Shown: piece by piece, positions 17,000 through 23,435 of the stretch | How the letters are laid out: every line of letters begins with the position of its first letter | Position numbering within the stretch: the stretch's first letter is position 1 | NCBI GenBank assembly: GCA_038239195.1 | Contig: JBBSEZ010000092.1 | Location: 1 to 26,120, forward strand | Reading direction: 5' to 3' | Length of the DNA: 26,120 nucleotides | DNA from: JBBSEZ01 sp038239195 | Lineage (GTDB): Bacteria; Planctomycetota; Planctomycetia; Gemmatales; Gemmataceae | The notes under the pieces: generated by a model | Database searches by the model: none | Seen by the model: the letters and a program-made list of their open reading frames with translations, nothing else | Told to the model about the DNA's origin: nothing | Made by a program: the position numbers and the translations under genes

Positions 17000-17110
17000 C
17001 GCAAGTTCGACGTGGCGTACAAGGACCATCCGCGAAGGGGATACTTGGGGCTACAGGACCACGGGCCGCCGTGCTGGTTCAAGAACGTCAAGATCAAGGC
17101 CTTGAAGTGA
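17000..17110 (+). pseudogene. C-terminal remnant of a DUF1080 (3-keto-disaccharide hydrolase-like) gene
   Basis: Frame 2 reads KFDVAYKDHPRRGYLGLQDHG followed by PPCWFKNVKIKALK and a TGA at 17108-17110. The GYxGLQDHG...WFKNVKIK pattern is the characteristic C-terminus of DUF1080 domain proteins, abundant in planctomycetes. Upstream in this frame, back to the Sel1 gene stop at 16912, the translation does not look like DUF1080 and contains no usable start, so only about 36 codons survive. The remnant marks an old deletion or rearrangement endpoint between the signalling cluster and the following genes. Confidence 0.65.
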
Positions 17111-17177
17111 GGGCTGGTTCTGGAGCGTGGCGAGCATGGTACTGGCAGGCCCCCATTTCACGTGACCGGGTGCAAAC

Positions 17178-18329
17178 GTGACGAAACATGGCGCGTGGTT
17201 CATCGAGGAGAGGGCCGTTGCCTTCGCCTCTCTCGTGCTGACCCAACAACGCGACGTGGGCGTCCGATCCCACACCGGGACCGACATGGCCATCGACCTT
17301 CTGGTCGAGGCCCTCGAGGACGGGAAATCGACGCTGCGATCCTTCGGCGTGCAGATCATCGGCTACCTCGACCTGCCGGAAGCCGACGACGCGGACGAGC
17401 GCGCTCTTTCGCATCTCGGAGGCAGCTTGTTTGAGGCCGCGCTCCTCATCTTCGCGTTCGCCATTGGCGTGCGCAAGCCGGAGGGGATTTATCGCTGGAT
17501 AGTCGAGCCCGTTGTCGTCGAGGACGGTCGGGCGCTGTTGCGTCGGAACGTCGAGGCAGTCTGGCAGCCCCTGGACGAGTCAGGGGCCGCCTCCCTCATC
17601 GGTCAGGTCAACGTGTGGTACGATGCTCGCAAGGAGTTCCCCCTCCGAAACCGCGTGGCCGGCACTCGACGATGGGGCCCTGATGACGGAGCGGAAGGCG
17701 CGGAGACCCACGAAGGAACGGCCCCCTGCTTCGCCTGCCGCGTGCGGAGGAACGGGTCAGACGCCTTCACCCTGCGGTATCGCGACGAGCGCGATGGCTT
17801 CGTCCGCCGGCCGTATAAGACAACCGAGGAAAACCGAGCCGTTGTCGTCGCGCTCACACTCCCAGCACCTCCTCGCGCACCCGCCCATCCCCTGCTACCG
17901 GCAACGGCCGCCCTTGCCGGTCCCGCACCGTCGTCTCCGGGTCGTGGCCGAGCAGGTGGAACGCCGTCGCCAGCACGTCCTTGGGAGACACCGGCGTCGC
18001 CTTCACCTCCCCGCCCAGGCGATCGCTGGCGCCGACGACGTGCCCGCGGGCCACGCCCCCGCCGGCCAGCGCCACCGAATAGACGCGCGACCAGTGATCG
18101 CGCCCGCCGCCCTTCCAGCGCGAATCGATCCGCGGCGTTCGTCCGTGCTCGCTTAGCCACAGCACCAGCGTCTCGTCCAGCAGGCCGCGCGCTTCCAGGT
18201 CCTCGATCAGCGCGGAGTACGCCAGGTCGAGGCCTGGGAGCAGGTATTCCTTCAAGCGCGGGAAGTGGTTCTGGTGCGTGTCCCAGGCGCAGTTGGCGAA
18301 CTGCCCGTACCCATCCCAGAAGACCGTGA
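17178..18329 (+). CDS. DUF4365-like domain protein, 3' end doubtful
   Basis: The first 155 or so residues look like a real protein resembling the DUF4365 family: EERAVAFASLVLTQQ, then HTGTDMAIDLLVEAL with the conserved Asp-rich step, then LRSFGVQIIGYLDLP, and later YRWIVEPVV and VNVWYDARKEFPL. DUF4365 has a restriction-endonuclease-like flavour and is often found in accessory regions. The start is GTG at 17178, the only candidate after an in-frame stop at 17163, and it has no clear Shine-Dalgarno. After about 17650 the frame loses protein character. From 17854 it is antisense to DUF1501 and becomes Pro/Arg-rich shadow sequence up to the stop at 18329. The true end is probably near 17650-17850 and was lost by a frameshift or truncation. 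Treat only 17178 to about 17650 as supported. Confidence 0.5.
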   Translation: MTKHGAWFIEERAVAFASLVLTQQRDVGVRSHTGTDMAIDLLVEALEDGKSTLRSFGVQIIGYLDLPEADDADERALSHLGGSLFEAALLIFAFAIGVRKPEGIYRWIVEPVVVEDGRALLRRNVEAVWQPLDESGAASLIGQVNVWYDARKEFPLRNRVAGTRRWGPDDGAEGAETHEGTAPCFACRVRRNGSDAFTLRYRDERDGFVRRPYKTTEENRAVVVALTLPAPPRAPAHPLLPATAALAGPAPSSPGRGRAGGTPSPARPWETPASPSPPRPGDRWRRRRARGPRPRRPAPPNRRATSDRARRPSSANRSAAFVRARLATAPASRPAGRALPGPRSARSTPGRGLGAGIPSSAGSGSGACPRRSWRTARTHPRRP

Positions 18330-19347
18330 CGAACTTGCACCCCGCCTCGACCAGGCGCCGGGCCGCCAGGCACGACTGGCCGAACAGCGTCATGCCGTAG
18401 CGCTCGCGCGACTGCAACGGCTCCCTCCCGACGTCCAGCGCCTGCCGCATGGCGGAGGAGGTCAGTAGGCGAAACGCCATGGCCCGCTGGCGGTCGATCG
18501 CCCCTGCGTTGAGGGCGCGATCGGCGCCACGTCGGGCGGCCTCGAACTGGTTCAGCAGCGAGCGCCGCAGCGCGAGCCGCTCGACGGGGACGTCGGCCCC
18601 GCCCCCCGCGGAAAAGGAGAAGCGGCCGGCCGGCGTAGTGCGGGCGAAGGGGTCGTGGAAGCGCTTCGCCTGCCCCTGGGTGTAGGGCGGGGCGATGCGC
18701 GTGCCGGCGCCGTCGTAGTCGGTCCACACCGGGTCGTAGGCCTGGCCCAGGAAGGCGGCGAACGGCCCCGCGTTCACGAGCAGGTCGGTCTTCGAGTTGA
18801 GCATCCACGGCAGGGCGACGTTGCGCGGGCCCGCACCCCCGCGCCCCCCGAGGCGCTGCTCCTCCAGGTAATCGACGGCGGAGCCGATGAACGGCCAGTG
18901 CTCGGGGTCGCGCGGCCTGGCTTCCAGGGCGGGCGAGTAGGTCGGCATGCCGGTCAGGGCGTAGGCCACGCCATGCACGGGATAGCGGTGCGTGACCGAG
19001 CGGACCACGGTGACGCGATCCATGACGCGGGCAACGCGCGGCAGCAACTCGCAGATCCGCAGCCCCGGCATGGAGGTGGCGATACTGCCGAGCTCGCCGC
19101 GAACCTCGGCGGGGGCGTCGGGCTTGGGGTCGAACGTCTCGTGCTGAGGCGGCGATCCGTAGGGGAAGAGGAGGATGCAGGACTTGGCCTTACCAAAGTT
19201 GCGCGAGGCGCCGGGGGCGCGGGCCGGGGCGGCGCGCAGCGCATCGGCGAGCGTCAGGCCGAGCGCGCTCAGCCCGCCGAGGTGCAGCAGTTCGCGCCGC
19301 GCCAGGCCATCGCACAAACGCCGCCGACTGCCCTGGAGCGACAGCAT
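17854..19347 (-). CDS. DUF1501 domain protein with Tat-type leader
   Basis: This 497-residue protein belongs to the DUF1501 family, alkaline-phosphatase-superfamily-like proteins very abundant in planctomycetes and usually paired with DUF1549/DUF1553 or cytochrome-type proteins. The leader has ARRELLHLGGLSALGLTLAD (about residues 17-36), a twin-arginine-type signal, so it is probably exported folded. Family segments include LLFPYGSPPQHETFDPKPDA, VVRSVTHRYPVHGVAYALTG, FVTVFWDGYGQFANCAWDTH, LVLWLSEHGRTPRID and GRDHWSRVYSVALAGGGV. I chose the ATG at 19347 (GAGGG lies 6 nt upstream) over a TTG at 19353, which sits too close to that site. No DUF1549/DUF1553 partner is in this window. It converges on, and is overlapped by, the tail of the DUF4365-like ORF. 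The biochemical activity of the family is not settled. Confidence 0.93.
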   Translation of the reverse strand: MLSLQGSRRRLCDGLARRELLHLGGLSALGLTLADALRAAPARAPGASRNFGKAKSCILLFPYGSPPQHETFDPKPDAPAEVRGELGSIATSMPGLRICELLPRVARVMDRVTVVRSVTHRYPVHGVAYALTGMPTYSPALEARPRDPEHWPFIGSAVDYLEEQRLGGRGGAGPRNVALPWMLNSKTDLLVNAGPFAAFLGQAYDPVWTDYDGAGTRIAPPYTQGQAKRFHDPFARTTPAGRFSFSAGGGADVPVERLALRRSLLNQFEAARRGADRALNAGAIDRQRAMAFRLLTSSAMRQALDVGREPLQSRERYGMTLFGQSCLAARRLVEAGCKFVTVFWDGYGQFANCAWDTHQNHFPRLKEYLLPGLDLAYSALIEDLEARGLLDETLVLWLSEHGRTPRIDSRWKGGGRDHWSRVYSVALAGGGVARGHVVGASDRLGGEVKATPVSPKDVLATAFHLLGHDPETTVRDRQGRPLPVAGDGRVREEVLGV

Positions 19348-19395
19348 GCTCAACCCTCTCTGACCGCGGTGATGCGAGCGGCAGGACTTGGTTTG

Positions 19396-19427
19396 CTGTA
19401 GGACGGCTCGGGAGGGCCGTCCTACAG
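19396..19427. terminator. Perfect 12-bp inverted repeat (REP-like or bidirectional terminator)
   Basis: CTGTAGGACGGC at 19396-19407 pairs perfectly with GCCGTCCTACAG at 19416-19427 around an 8-nt loop. It lies 44 nt beyond the UbiA stop on the minus strand and 49 nt upstream of the DUF1501 start. There is no T-run, so it could be an mRNA-end or REP-type element rather than a classical intrinsic terminator. A genome-wide search for the arm would tell which. Confidence 0.5.
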
Positions 19428-19470
19428 GGATGCCATTTCCTGCCGGTCGCCTGAGCAGACCGCTCGCCGC

Positions 19471-20394
19471 TCACGTCGCGTACAACCAACTCCGCCGATT
19501 CAGGTAGAGCGACGGGACAAGCAACACCAGGAGGACGAGCCCCGCCGAGCCGGCCAGCGCGGTCGCGAGGACGGCGTCGAGCACGATCAGGCAGAGCAGG
19601 CAGCGCTTCACGGCGGTCTGCACCTTGCCGGGCGTGGGCGACAGGATCGCCTGGTGGATCGGCAGGGCCAGCGCAAAGCCGAGCGCCACCAGCAAGTAGG
19701 GGAACAGTGGCGAGCAATCCCCCGGCTGGGCTTGATGCACCGGCAGCGCCAGCGCCAGCACCAGGCTGGCGAGGATCACGCTCGCCGCCCCGGCCAGCAT
19801 CCCCGCCTTGCTTTGCCTTGCCTCGGTGCGGGCGAACCACGTCAGCCCGACGACGTAGAGCCCCACGACCAGGGCCAGGTGCGCCGCCGCCGTCCACGAG
19901 AGGGGCGGCGACACCGTCAGGCCTAGCAACACGTTCAGGAACCGGCACGTCCCCATGCTGACGGGGCCCATCGCGGTGCGCTTCAGCCAGGCATCGTAAG
20001 CGAAGATGGCCAGCAGCAGCAGCAGCGCCACCACGGCGGGCCCGGCCGGGCTGCTGGCCTCGCCGCGCGACGCCCTCACCTGCCCGGCCACCAGGGCGAA
20101 GCACAGCCCCGCCACCATCAGCCCCGCGCCCAGCCAGGCGGCGGCGCGCGGCGAAACCTCGCCGGAAGGCAAAGGCCGGTCGGGCCGCTCCCGTTTGTCC
20201 TGTTCGACGTCGAAATAGTCGTTCCACACCATGCCGGCGCAGTAGAGACAGCCCGACGCCAGCAGGAGGAGAGAAAAGACCGCCCAGCGCGAGGGCAAGG
20301 CGGACGTGACCAGCGCGGCCAGGCAGACGTCGGCCAGGGCCGTGGGCAGGTTCGGCAGGCGCAGGAGCCGAGCGTAGGCGCGCAGGGAGCTCAT
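19471..20394 (-). CDS. UbiA-family prenyltransferase (EboC-like)
   Basis: This 307-residue integral membrane protein has about eight hydrophobic helices. The two Asp-rich prenyl-diphosphate/Mg-binding motifs are visible: NDYFDVEQD (residues 58-66) and YDAWLKR (Asp134, Lys138), each followed by the usual GP or RPLPSG segments. UbiA enzymes transfer an isoprenoid chain to an aromatic or other acceptor within the membrane. The ATG at 20394 overlaps the TGA of the upstream isomerase gene by 4 nt (ATGA), so translation is coupled. The pairing with a TIM-barrel protein of this type recalls eboC within ebo clusters, which are linked to export of metabolite precursors in cyanobacteria and other bacteria. 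No EboA, TatD or dehydroquinate-synthase-like gene is present here, so the link is tentative. The acceptor substrate is unknown. Confidence 0.88.
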   Translation of the reverse strand: MSSLRAYARLLRLPNLPTALADVCLAALVTSALPSRWAVFSLLLLASGCLYCAGMVWNDYFDVEQDKRERPDRPLPSGEVSPRAAAWLGAGLMVAGLCFALVAGQVRASRGEASSPAGPAVVALLLLLAIFAYDAWLKRTAMGPVSMGTCRFLNVLLGLTVSPPLSWTAAAHLALVVGLYVVGLTWFARTEARQSKAGMLAGAASVILASLVLALALPVHQAQPGDCSPLFPYLLVALGFALALPIHQAILSPTPGKVQTAVKRCLLCLIVLDAVLATALAGSAGLVLLVLLVPSLYLNRRSWLYAT

Positions 20395-21236
20395 AGGGTG
20401 GCGAGTACCTCCGCGATCCGCTTCAAGGCCCGCCGGGCGGCCTCGTCGGGGTCATCGACGTAGGGGTAGAGCTCGATCGTCACCCAGCCGGTGTAGCCGA
20501 GCCCCTCGATCGTGCGGAGCGTGGCGGCGAAGTCGATGGCGCCGTCGCCCGGGACCAGATGATGATGCACGCGAGTGGCGGCGATGTCCTCGAGGTGGAA
20601 GTGGCGCACGTACTGGTAGACGCGCGGGATGGTCGTGGCCGGGTCGTCGCCGACGCAGTAGGAATGGCCGACGTCGAAATTGAGGCCGACTGCCGGCGAA
20701 TCGACGTGCTGCATGAATTCGAGGAACTGGTCGGCCGTCTCGATGAGCAGCCCCGGCTCCGGCTCGACGAGCAGCAACACGCCCTCCTTCTCGGCGTGTT
20801 CGGCGACCGGCTTTATCATCTCGACGAACAGCTTCAGCGCCGCCTTCCACGAGGCGCCCGGCTCGACGGGCCCGCCGGGCTCGGTGGTGATGCAGGGCGC
20901 GCCGAGCTCCCTGGCGAGGGTGAGGGCGCGGCGCGTGTGGTCGATGCGGATTTGGCGGTAGTGCGGGTCGGGCTCGATCCAGGAGGGGTGCCAGTAGCGC
21001 TGGCGGGGGTCGTTGACGGCGTGCATCATGAAGGCGTTGACGTTGGAGATGGCCAGGCCGTTCTTCGCCAACGCGTCGCGGAGCCCCTGCTTCTGCTCGG
21101 GGAGCATGAAGGCGGGCCAGGCGTGCGGCACGTCGGCCATGATCTCCACGCCCTTGTAGCCCAGGCGCGCCAGGCGCGTGGCGGCGTCGGCGAAGGAGAA
21201 ATTCAGGTAGGCGTTGGTGCTGAAGGCCAGCTTCAC
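20391..21236 (-). CDS. Sugar phosphate isomerase/epimerase-like TIM-barrel protein
   Basis: This 281-residue protein belongs to the xylose-isomerase-like TIM-barrel (AP endonuclease 2) superfamily. Divalent-metal ligands expected of the fold are visible: VEPEP (Glu158/160), NFDVGH (Asp188, His191), HFHLED (His214) and IELYPY (Glu255). HHHLVPGDGAIDF is a typical pre-terminal motif. The start is GTG at 21236 with GGAGG 7 nt upstream. Its stop overlaps the UbiA start, and a strong promoter candidate lies 43-71 nt upstream of the start codon. The sequence closely fits the isomerase-like genes I associate with UbiA in planctomycete ebo-type loci (from memory). Residues 3-88 are duplicated at 22962-23219. 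The real substrate is unknown; 'sugar phosphate isomerase' is a family label. Confidence 0.9.
   Translation of the reverse strand: MKLAFSTNAYLNFSFADAATRLARLGYKGVEIMADVPHAWPAFMLPEQKQGLRDALAKNGLAISNVNAFMMHAVNDPRQRYWHPSWIEPDPHYRQIRIDHTRRALTLARELGAPCITTEPGGPVEPGASWKAALKLFVEMIKPVAEHAEKEGVLLLVEPEPGLLIETADQFLEFMQHVDSPAVGLNFDVGHSYCVGDDPATTIPRVYQYVRHFHLEDIAATRVHHHLVPGDGAIDFAATLRTIEGLGYTGWVTIELYPYVDDPDEAARRALKRIAEVLATL
20973..21230. repeat. Direct repeat, copy A (5' part of the isomerase gene)
   Basis: This 258-nt segment, codons 3-88 of the complete isomerase gene, aligns without gaps to 22962-23219 in the same orientation (constant offset of 1989 nt). By eye there are about 19 mismatches, roughly 93% identity, clustered near codons 15-25. 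Homology ends abruptly on both sides. Confidence 0.9.
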
Positions 21237-21275
21237 GATCGTCCCTCCCCGGTCGCCGCTCAGTCGTCGTATTCC

Positions 21276-21317
21276 AGGATGATAGCGACGCCGTGCCTCG
21301 CCCTCAAGGGACCGAGC
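21276..21317. repeat. Direct repeat of promoter block, copy A
   Basis: This 42-nt block upstream of the complete isomerase gene recurs at 23331-23372 with three mismatches (21291, 21294, 21315). It spans the proposed promoter, and all three differences avoid the -35 and -10 hexamers. The spacing to the coding repeat is 66 nt longer in the second copy. Confidence 0.85.
21279..21307 (-). promoter_or_regulatory. Sigma-70-type promoter for the isomerase-UbiA operon
   Basis: On the minus strand the sequence reads TTGAGG (21307-21302), a 17-nt spacer, then TATCAT (21284-21279). This is a good match to the housekeeping consensus at ideal spacing. Transcription would start near 21272, giving a leader of about 35 nt before the GTG with its GGAGG. 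Both hexamers and the spacing are preserved in the duplicated block at 23334-23362, which supports function. Confidence 0.65.
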
Positions 21318-21364
21318 GCGAGGGCGATGGGGGGGAGCATGGCAAATTGGCAGAGGCCCCGTGG

Positions 21365-21385
21365 CGGCAAGCGTCTCGCTTGCCG
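21365..21385. terminator. Hairpin after the HEPN gene (REP-like)
   Basis: CGGCAAGCG-TCT-CGCTTGCCG is a perfect 9-bp stem with a 3-nt loop. It lies 36 nt beyond the stop of the HEPN-like gene on the minus strand and before the isomerase promoter. There is no T-run, so it may be a repeat-type mRNA end rather than a classical terminator. Its position would insulate the module from the downstream operon. Confidence 0.45.
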
Positions 21386-21420
21386 GGAAGGGGCCGGCAG
21401 AGAACGCCTCGGCGCGCGAC

Positions 21421-21927
21421 TTACCGACGCATGATGCATTTGCAGAACAGGTCTTGGAGAAACTCCAGAGCAGACGGGTGCGCCTGCGCGGTCAGCCAGG
21501 CCGGGAGAGCGGTTTCCGCTCGCTCGACTTCGCTGTTCGCGCGGGCGTGTTCCACGGTCACACCGCCGTCGTAGTCGGCTTCCTCTCTCGCTTCGTTCAA
21601 CGCGACGAAGGCCGCCGCGACTCGCCGCACTTCCTCGGCGAGAGGCTGTCCCGTTGGGGTCACGAACTGGCCGCCCTTGCTTGGCTTTTGGGGCGAGTAC
21701 TGCGAGCAGACGCCTTTCATGATGCCGTGCTGGAAAGCTCGGCCCACCCGGGCGCCGAAAGCAGGGTCTTTCACGAACAGTGCCATCGCGTCGTTGATGA
21801 AGACATGGAAGACGGCATAGTACGCGGTTGAAACCGCACGACGCAGATCGGCTTCCGTCCGCACTGCCACGGGCTTGTCTACCAGTTCCCTTGCCAGGTT
21901 CAGGAGCTGCTGAGGGTCGATGGGCAT
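21421..21927 (-). CDS. HEPN-like domain protein
   Basis: This 168-residue protein has features of the HEPN superfamily, all-helical proteins often acting as RNases or nucleotide-binding partners in toxin-antitoxin and defence modules. The first core helix reads LRRAVSTAYYAVFHVFINDA (about residues 28-47), FQHGIMKGV follows at about 65-73, and AREEADYDGG (about 113-122) matches the R..ADYD segment of PF05168-type HEPN proteins. The canonical catalytic RxxxxH at the last helix is not obvious, so RNase activity is uncertain. I chose the ATG at 21927 (GAGGGA lies 7 nt upstream); an alternative ATG at 21942 overlaps the stop of the preceding gene as ATGA. Either way the two genes are translationally linked. 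It probably works with the 301-residue partner. Confidence 0.7.
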   Translation of the reverse strand: MPIDPQQLLNLARELVDKPVAVRTEADLRRAVSTAYYAVFHVFINDAMALFVKDPAFGARVGRAFQHGIMKGVCSQYSPQKPSKGGQFVTPTGQPLAEEVRRVAAAFVALNEAREEADYDGGVTVEHARANSEVERAETALPAWLTAQAHPSALEFLQDLFCKCIMRR

Positions 21928-21938
21928 CGTCACTTCCC

Positions 21939-22844
21939 TCATCCCGCTTTATGTTCCAGTGCAGTCTTGAGCCGAATGTAGGGCCACCGCTCGATCTTTA
22001 AGCCTGCGAATGCCTGGCGAATCTTCGAGGTCAAGTCCTCCACCGCTCGGCCGAGCTGGCCTCGGGGAAGGGCTGTCTCGTCGGCAAACACGTTTACCCA
22101 CACGGCAGCCACGCCGTCCGAATCGCTGCCGAGCTCGTAATCCCAGTTCACCATCCAGGGGGGGAAATCTACCTTCCGAAGCGCTTTTTCCACGTCCCCT
22201 GCCTCATCGCTCATCGGCAGGTAAGGCTCGAGGATTTGCAGGACCTTCAAAAAGGCGACGCTGCCGTCGTCGTACTGGGCGCCCGTCGGGGCCTTCTGGG
22301 CGGGCACCTCCTTCGCTACCGCCAGGAAGTTTTGCACGGCGGTTTGCAGTTCCTGCTGTCGCGCGGGCCCGAGCTCGGAGAAATCGGCGGGGTCGAACCC
22401 GGCAACGGATTTTGGCGTCAACCAGATTGCCGCCCGGGCTAGCAAGCCGGCAGTCGTCGCGGCATCGACGCTCGGACTGTCGGCCTCGACGCGAGGATGG
22501 ACGAACAGGTTTCTGGCGATCCGGACGTTGGCCAGGAAATCGCGTTTCCGGGCAGGGACTTCCTCCAGAGGAAAGACCCGCCCCTCATAGATGGCGATGC
22601 CCTGCGGTTTGTCCTCGCCGACGTGCAACAGAAAGCGGGCCCCGCTGAGCGGCGATTCGTCCGGGAGGCCCCAGTCACCTCCCCGTTCCAGCTCCGCCCG
22701 GACGCACAGGCCGTTCTTGAAGTGGAGCCTGCCAGGGAACCGGCTACCGCCCATTGTCGCGAACACGACGTTCGACACGCCGTCGCCGCTCCGGTAACGC
22801 CCTGCCTCGTCAAACTGGTTTCTGAAATCATCGGCTGCGGGCAT
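21939..22844 (-). CDS. Uncharacterised 301-residue partner of the HEPN-like protein
   Basis: I do not recognise a named family for this 301-residue protein. It starts at an ATG with GGAGG 7 nt upstream. The N-terminal part (about 1-130) is mixed (GGSRFPGRLHFKNG, ARFLLHVGEDKPQGIAIYEG). A helical stretch follows (AAIWLTPKSVAGFDPADF, QTAVQNFLAVAKEVP). The C-terminal part (about 225-295) has NWDYELGSDSDGVAAVWVNV and ERWPYIRLKT. That acidic DSDG...VWV pattern resembles small proteins I recall beside HEPN-type genes, so it might act as antitoxin or cofactor; this is inference from memory. No signal peptide or membrane segment is seen. Its stop overlaps the alternative HEPN start by 4 nt. It is preceded by an extended -10 promoter candidate and then by the truncated isomerase copy. 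Confidence 0.75.
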   Translation of the reverse strand: MPAADDFRNQFDEAGRYRSGDGVSNVVFATMGGSRFPGRLHFKNGLCVRAELERGGDWGLPDESPLSGARFLLHVGEDKPQGIAIYEGRVFPLEEVPARKRDFLANVRIARNLFVHPRVEADSPSVDAATTAGLLARAAIWLTPKSVAGFDPADFSELGPARQQELQTAVQNFLAVAKEVPAQKAPTGAQYDDGSVAFLKVLQILEPYLPMSDEAGDVEKALRKVDFPPWMVNWDYELGSDSDGVAAVWVNVFADETALPRGQLGRAVEDLTSKIRQAFAGLKIERWPYIRLKTALEHKAG

Positions 22845-22890
22845 GATCCGGCCTCCCTCGGCATGGCCCCGATGGTTCGCCTGCCCATCG

Positions 22891-22899
22891 ATTCTATCA
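22891..22899 (-). promoter_or_regulatory. Extended -10 promoter candidate for the HEPN module
   Basis: On the minus strand TGATAGAAT forms a TGn-TAGAAT extended -10 element about 47 nt upstream of the partner gene's ATG. No convincing -35 hexamer is found at standard spacing, as is usual for extended -10 promoters. It would let the module be transcribed independently of the duplicated isomerase promoter. Confidence 0.35.
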
Positions 22900-22961
22900 G
22901 GCGCGAGGGCCCTCTCACACGGCAAGTTCGCGCTGGCGGCGGGCTCCCCCCACCATAAAGT

Positions 22962-23219
22962 CTCGATCCAGGAGGGGCGCCAGTAGTGCTGGCGGGGGTC
23001 GTTGACGGCGTGCATCATGAAGGCGTTGACGTTGGAGATGGCCAGGCCGTTCTTCGCCAGCGCGTCGCGCAGCCCCTGCTTCTGCTCGGGCAGCAGGAAC
23101 GCGGGCCAGGCGTGCGGCACGTCGGCCATGATCTCCACGCCGTTGTAGCCGATCTTCGCCAGGCGGGCCACCGCGTCGGCGAAGGAGAAATTCAGATAGG
23201 CGTTGGTGCTGAAGGCCAG
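22962..23219 (-). pseudogene. Truncated isomerase copy (direct repeat, copy B)
   Basis: The minus strand reads LAFSTNAYLNFSFADAVARL, continuing through GVEIMADVPHAWPAF and NAFMMHAVNDPRQHY to SWIE. This matches residues 3-88 of the complete isomerase at 20391-21236. The copy lacks a start codon (the codons before LAFST read E-H-R) and breaks off after SWIE into unrelated sequence, so it lacks every metal ligand of the barrel. Nucleotide identity to copy A is about 93% without gaps. The frame remains open into the partner gene at 22844, but no fused product is likely because that gene has its own ribosome site. Confidence 0.85.
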
Positions 23220-23330
23220 TCGGTGCTCGAGGCCTTGCGACGTCGCTGAATCGGGCACGCCGGAAGCTCCTTTGCCGGGCGAGGGTCGGGCCTCGCGGGC
23301 GGGCGGCAACGGTCCCGTCCTCCTGCAATA

Positions 23331-23372
23331 AGGATGATAGCGACGGCGCGCCTCGCCCTCAAGGGACCGGGC
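23331..23372. repeat. Direct repeat of promoter block, copy B
   Basis: This is the second copy of the 42-nt block at 21276-21317, with three mismatches. It sits upstream of the truncated isomerase copy, so the duplication covered both coding and regulatory sequence. The intervening 23220-23330 has no counterpart in copy A. Confidence 0.85.
23334..23362 (-). promoter_or_regulatory. Duplicated sigma-70-type promoter upstream of the HEPN module
   Basis: TTGAGG (23362-23357), a 17-nt spacer and TATCAT (23339-23334) on the minus strand are identical in hexamers and spacing to the isomerase promoter at 21279-21307. Transcription would run through the truncated isomerase copy into the partner and HEPN genes. 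Confidence 0.55.
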
Positions 23373-23435
23373 TTGCCGGGGCAGGTCGGGGCGGCATAGA
23401 ACGAGACGAATCGGAGGAGAAGGGGAGGGGCAGTC

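Noticed and set aside
22845..23240. A continuous fusion of the truncated isomerase copy with the 301-residue protein (the frame is open)
   Set aside because: The isomerase copy lacks a start codon, the joining sequence is not protein-like, and the downstream gene has its own GGAGG and ATG.
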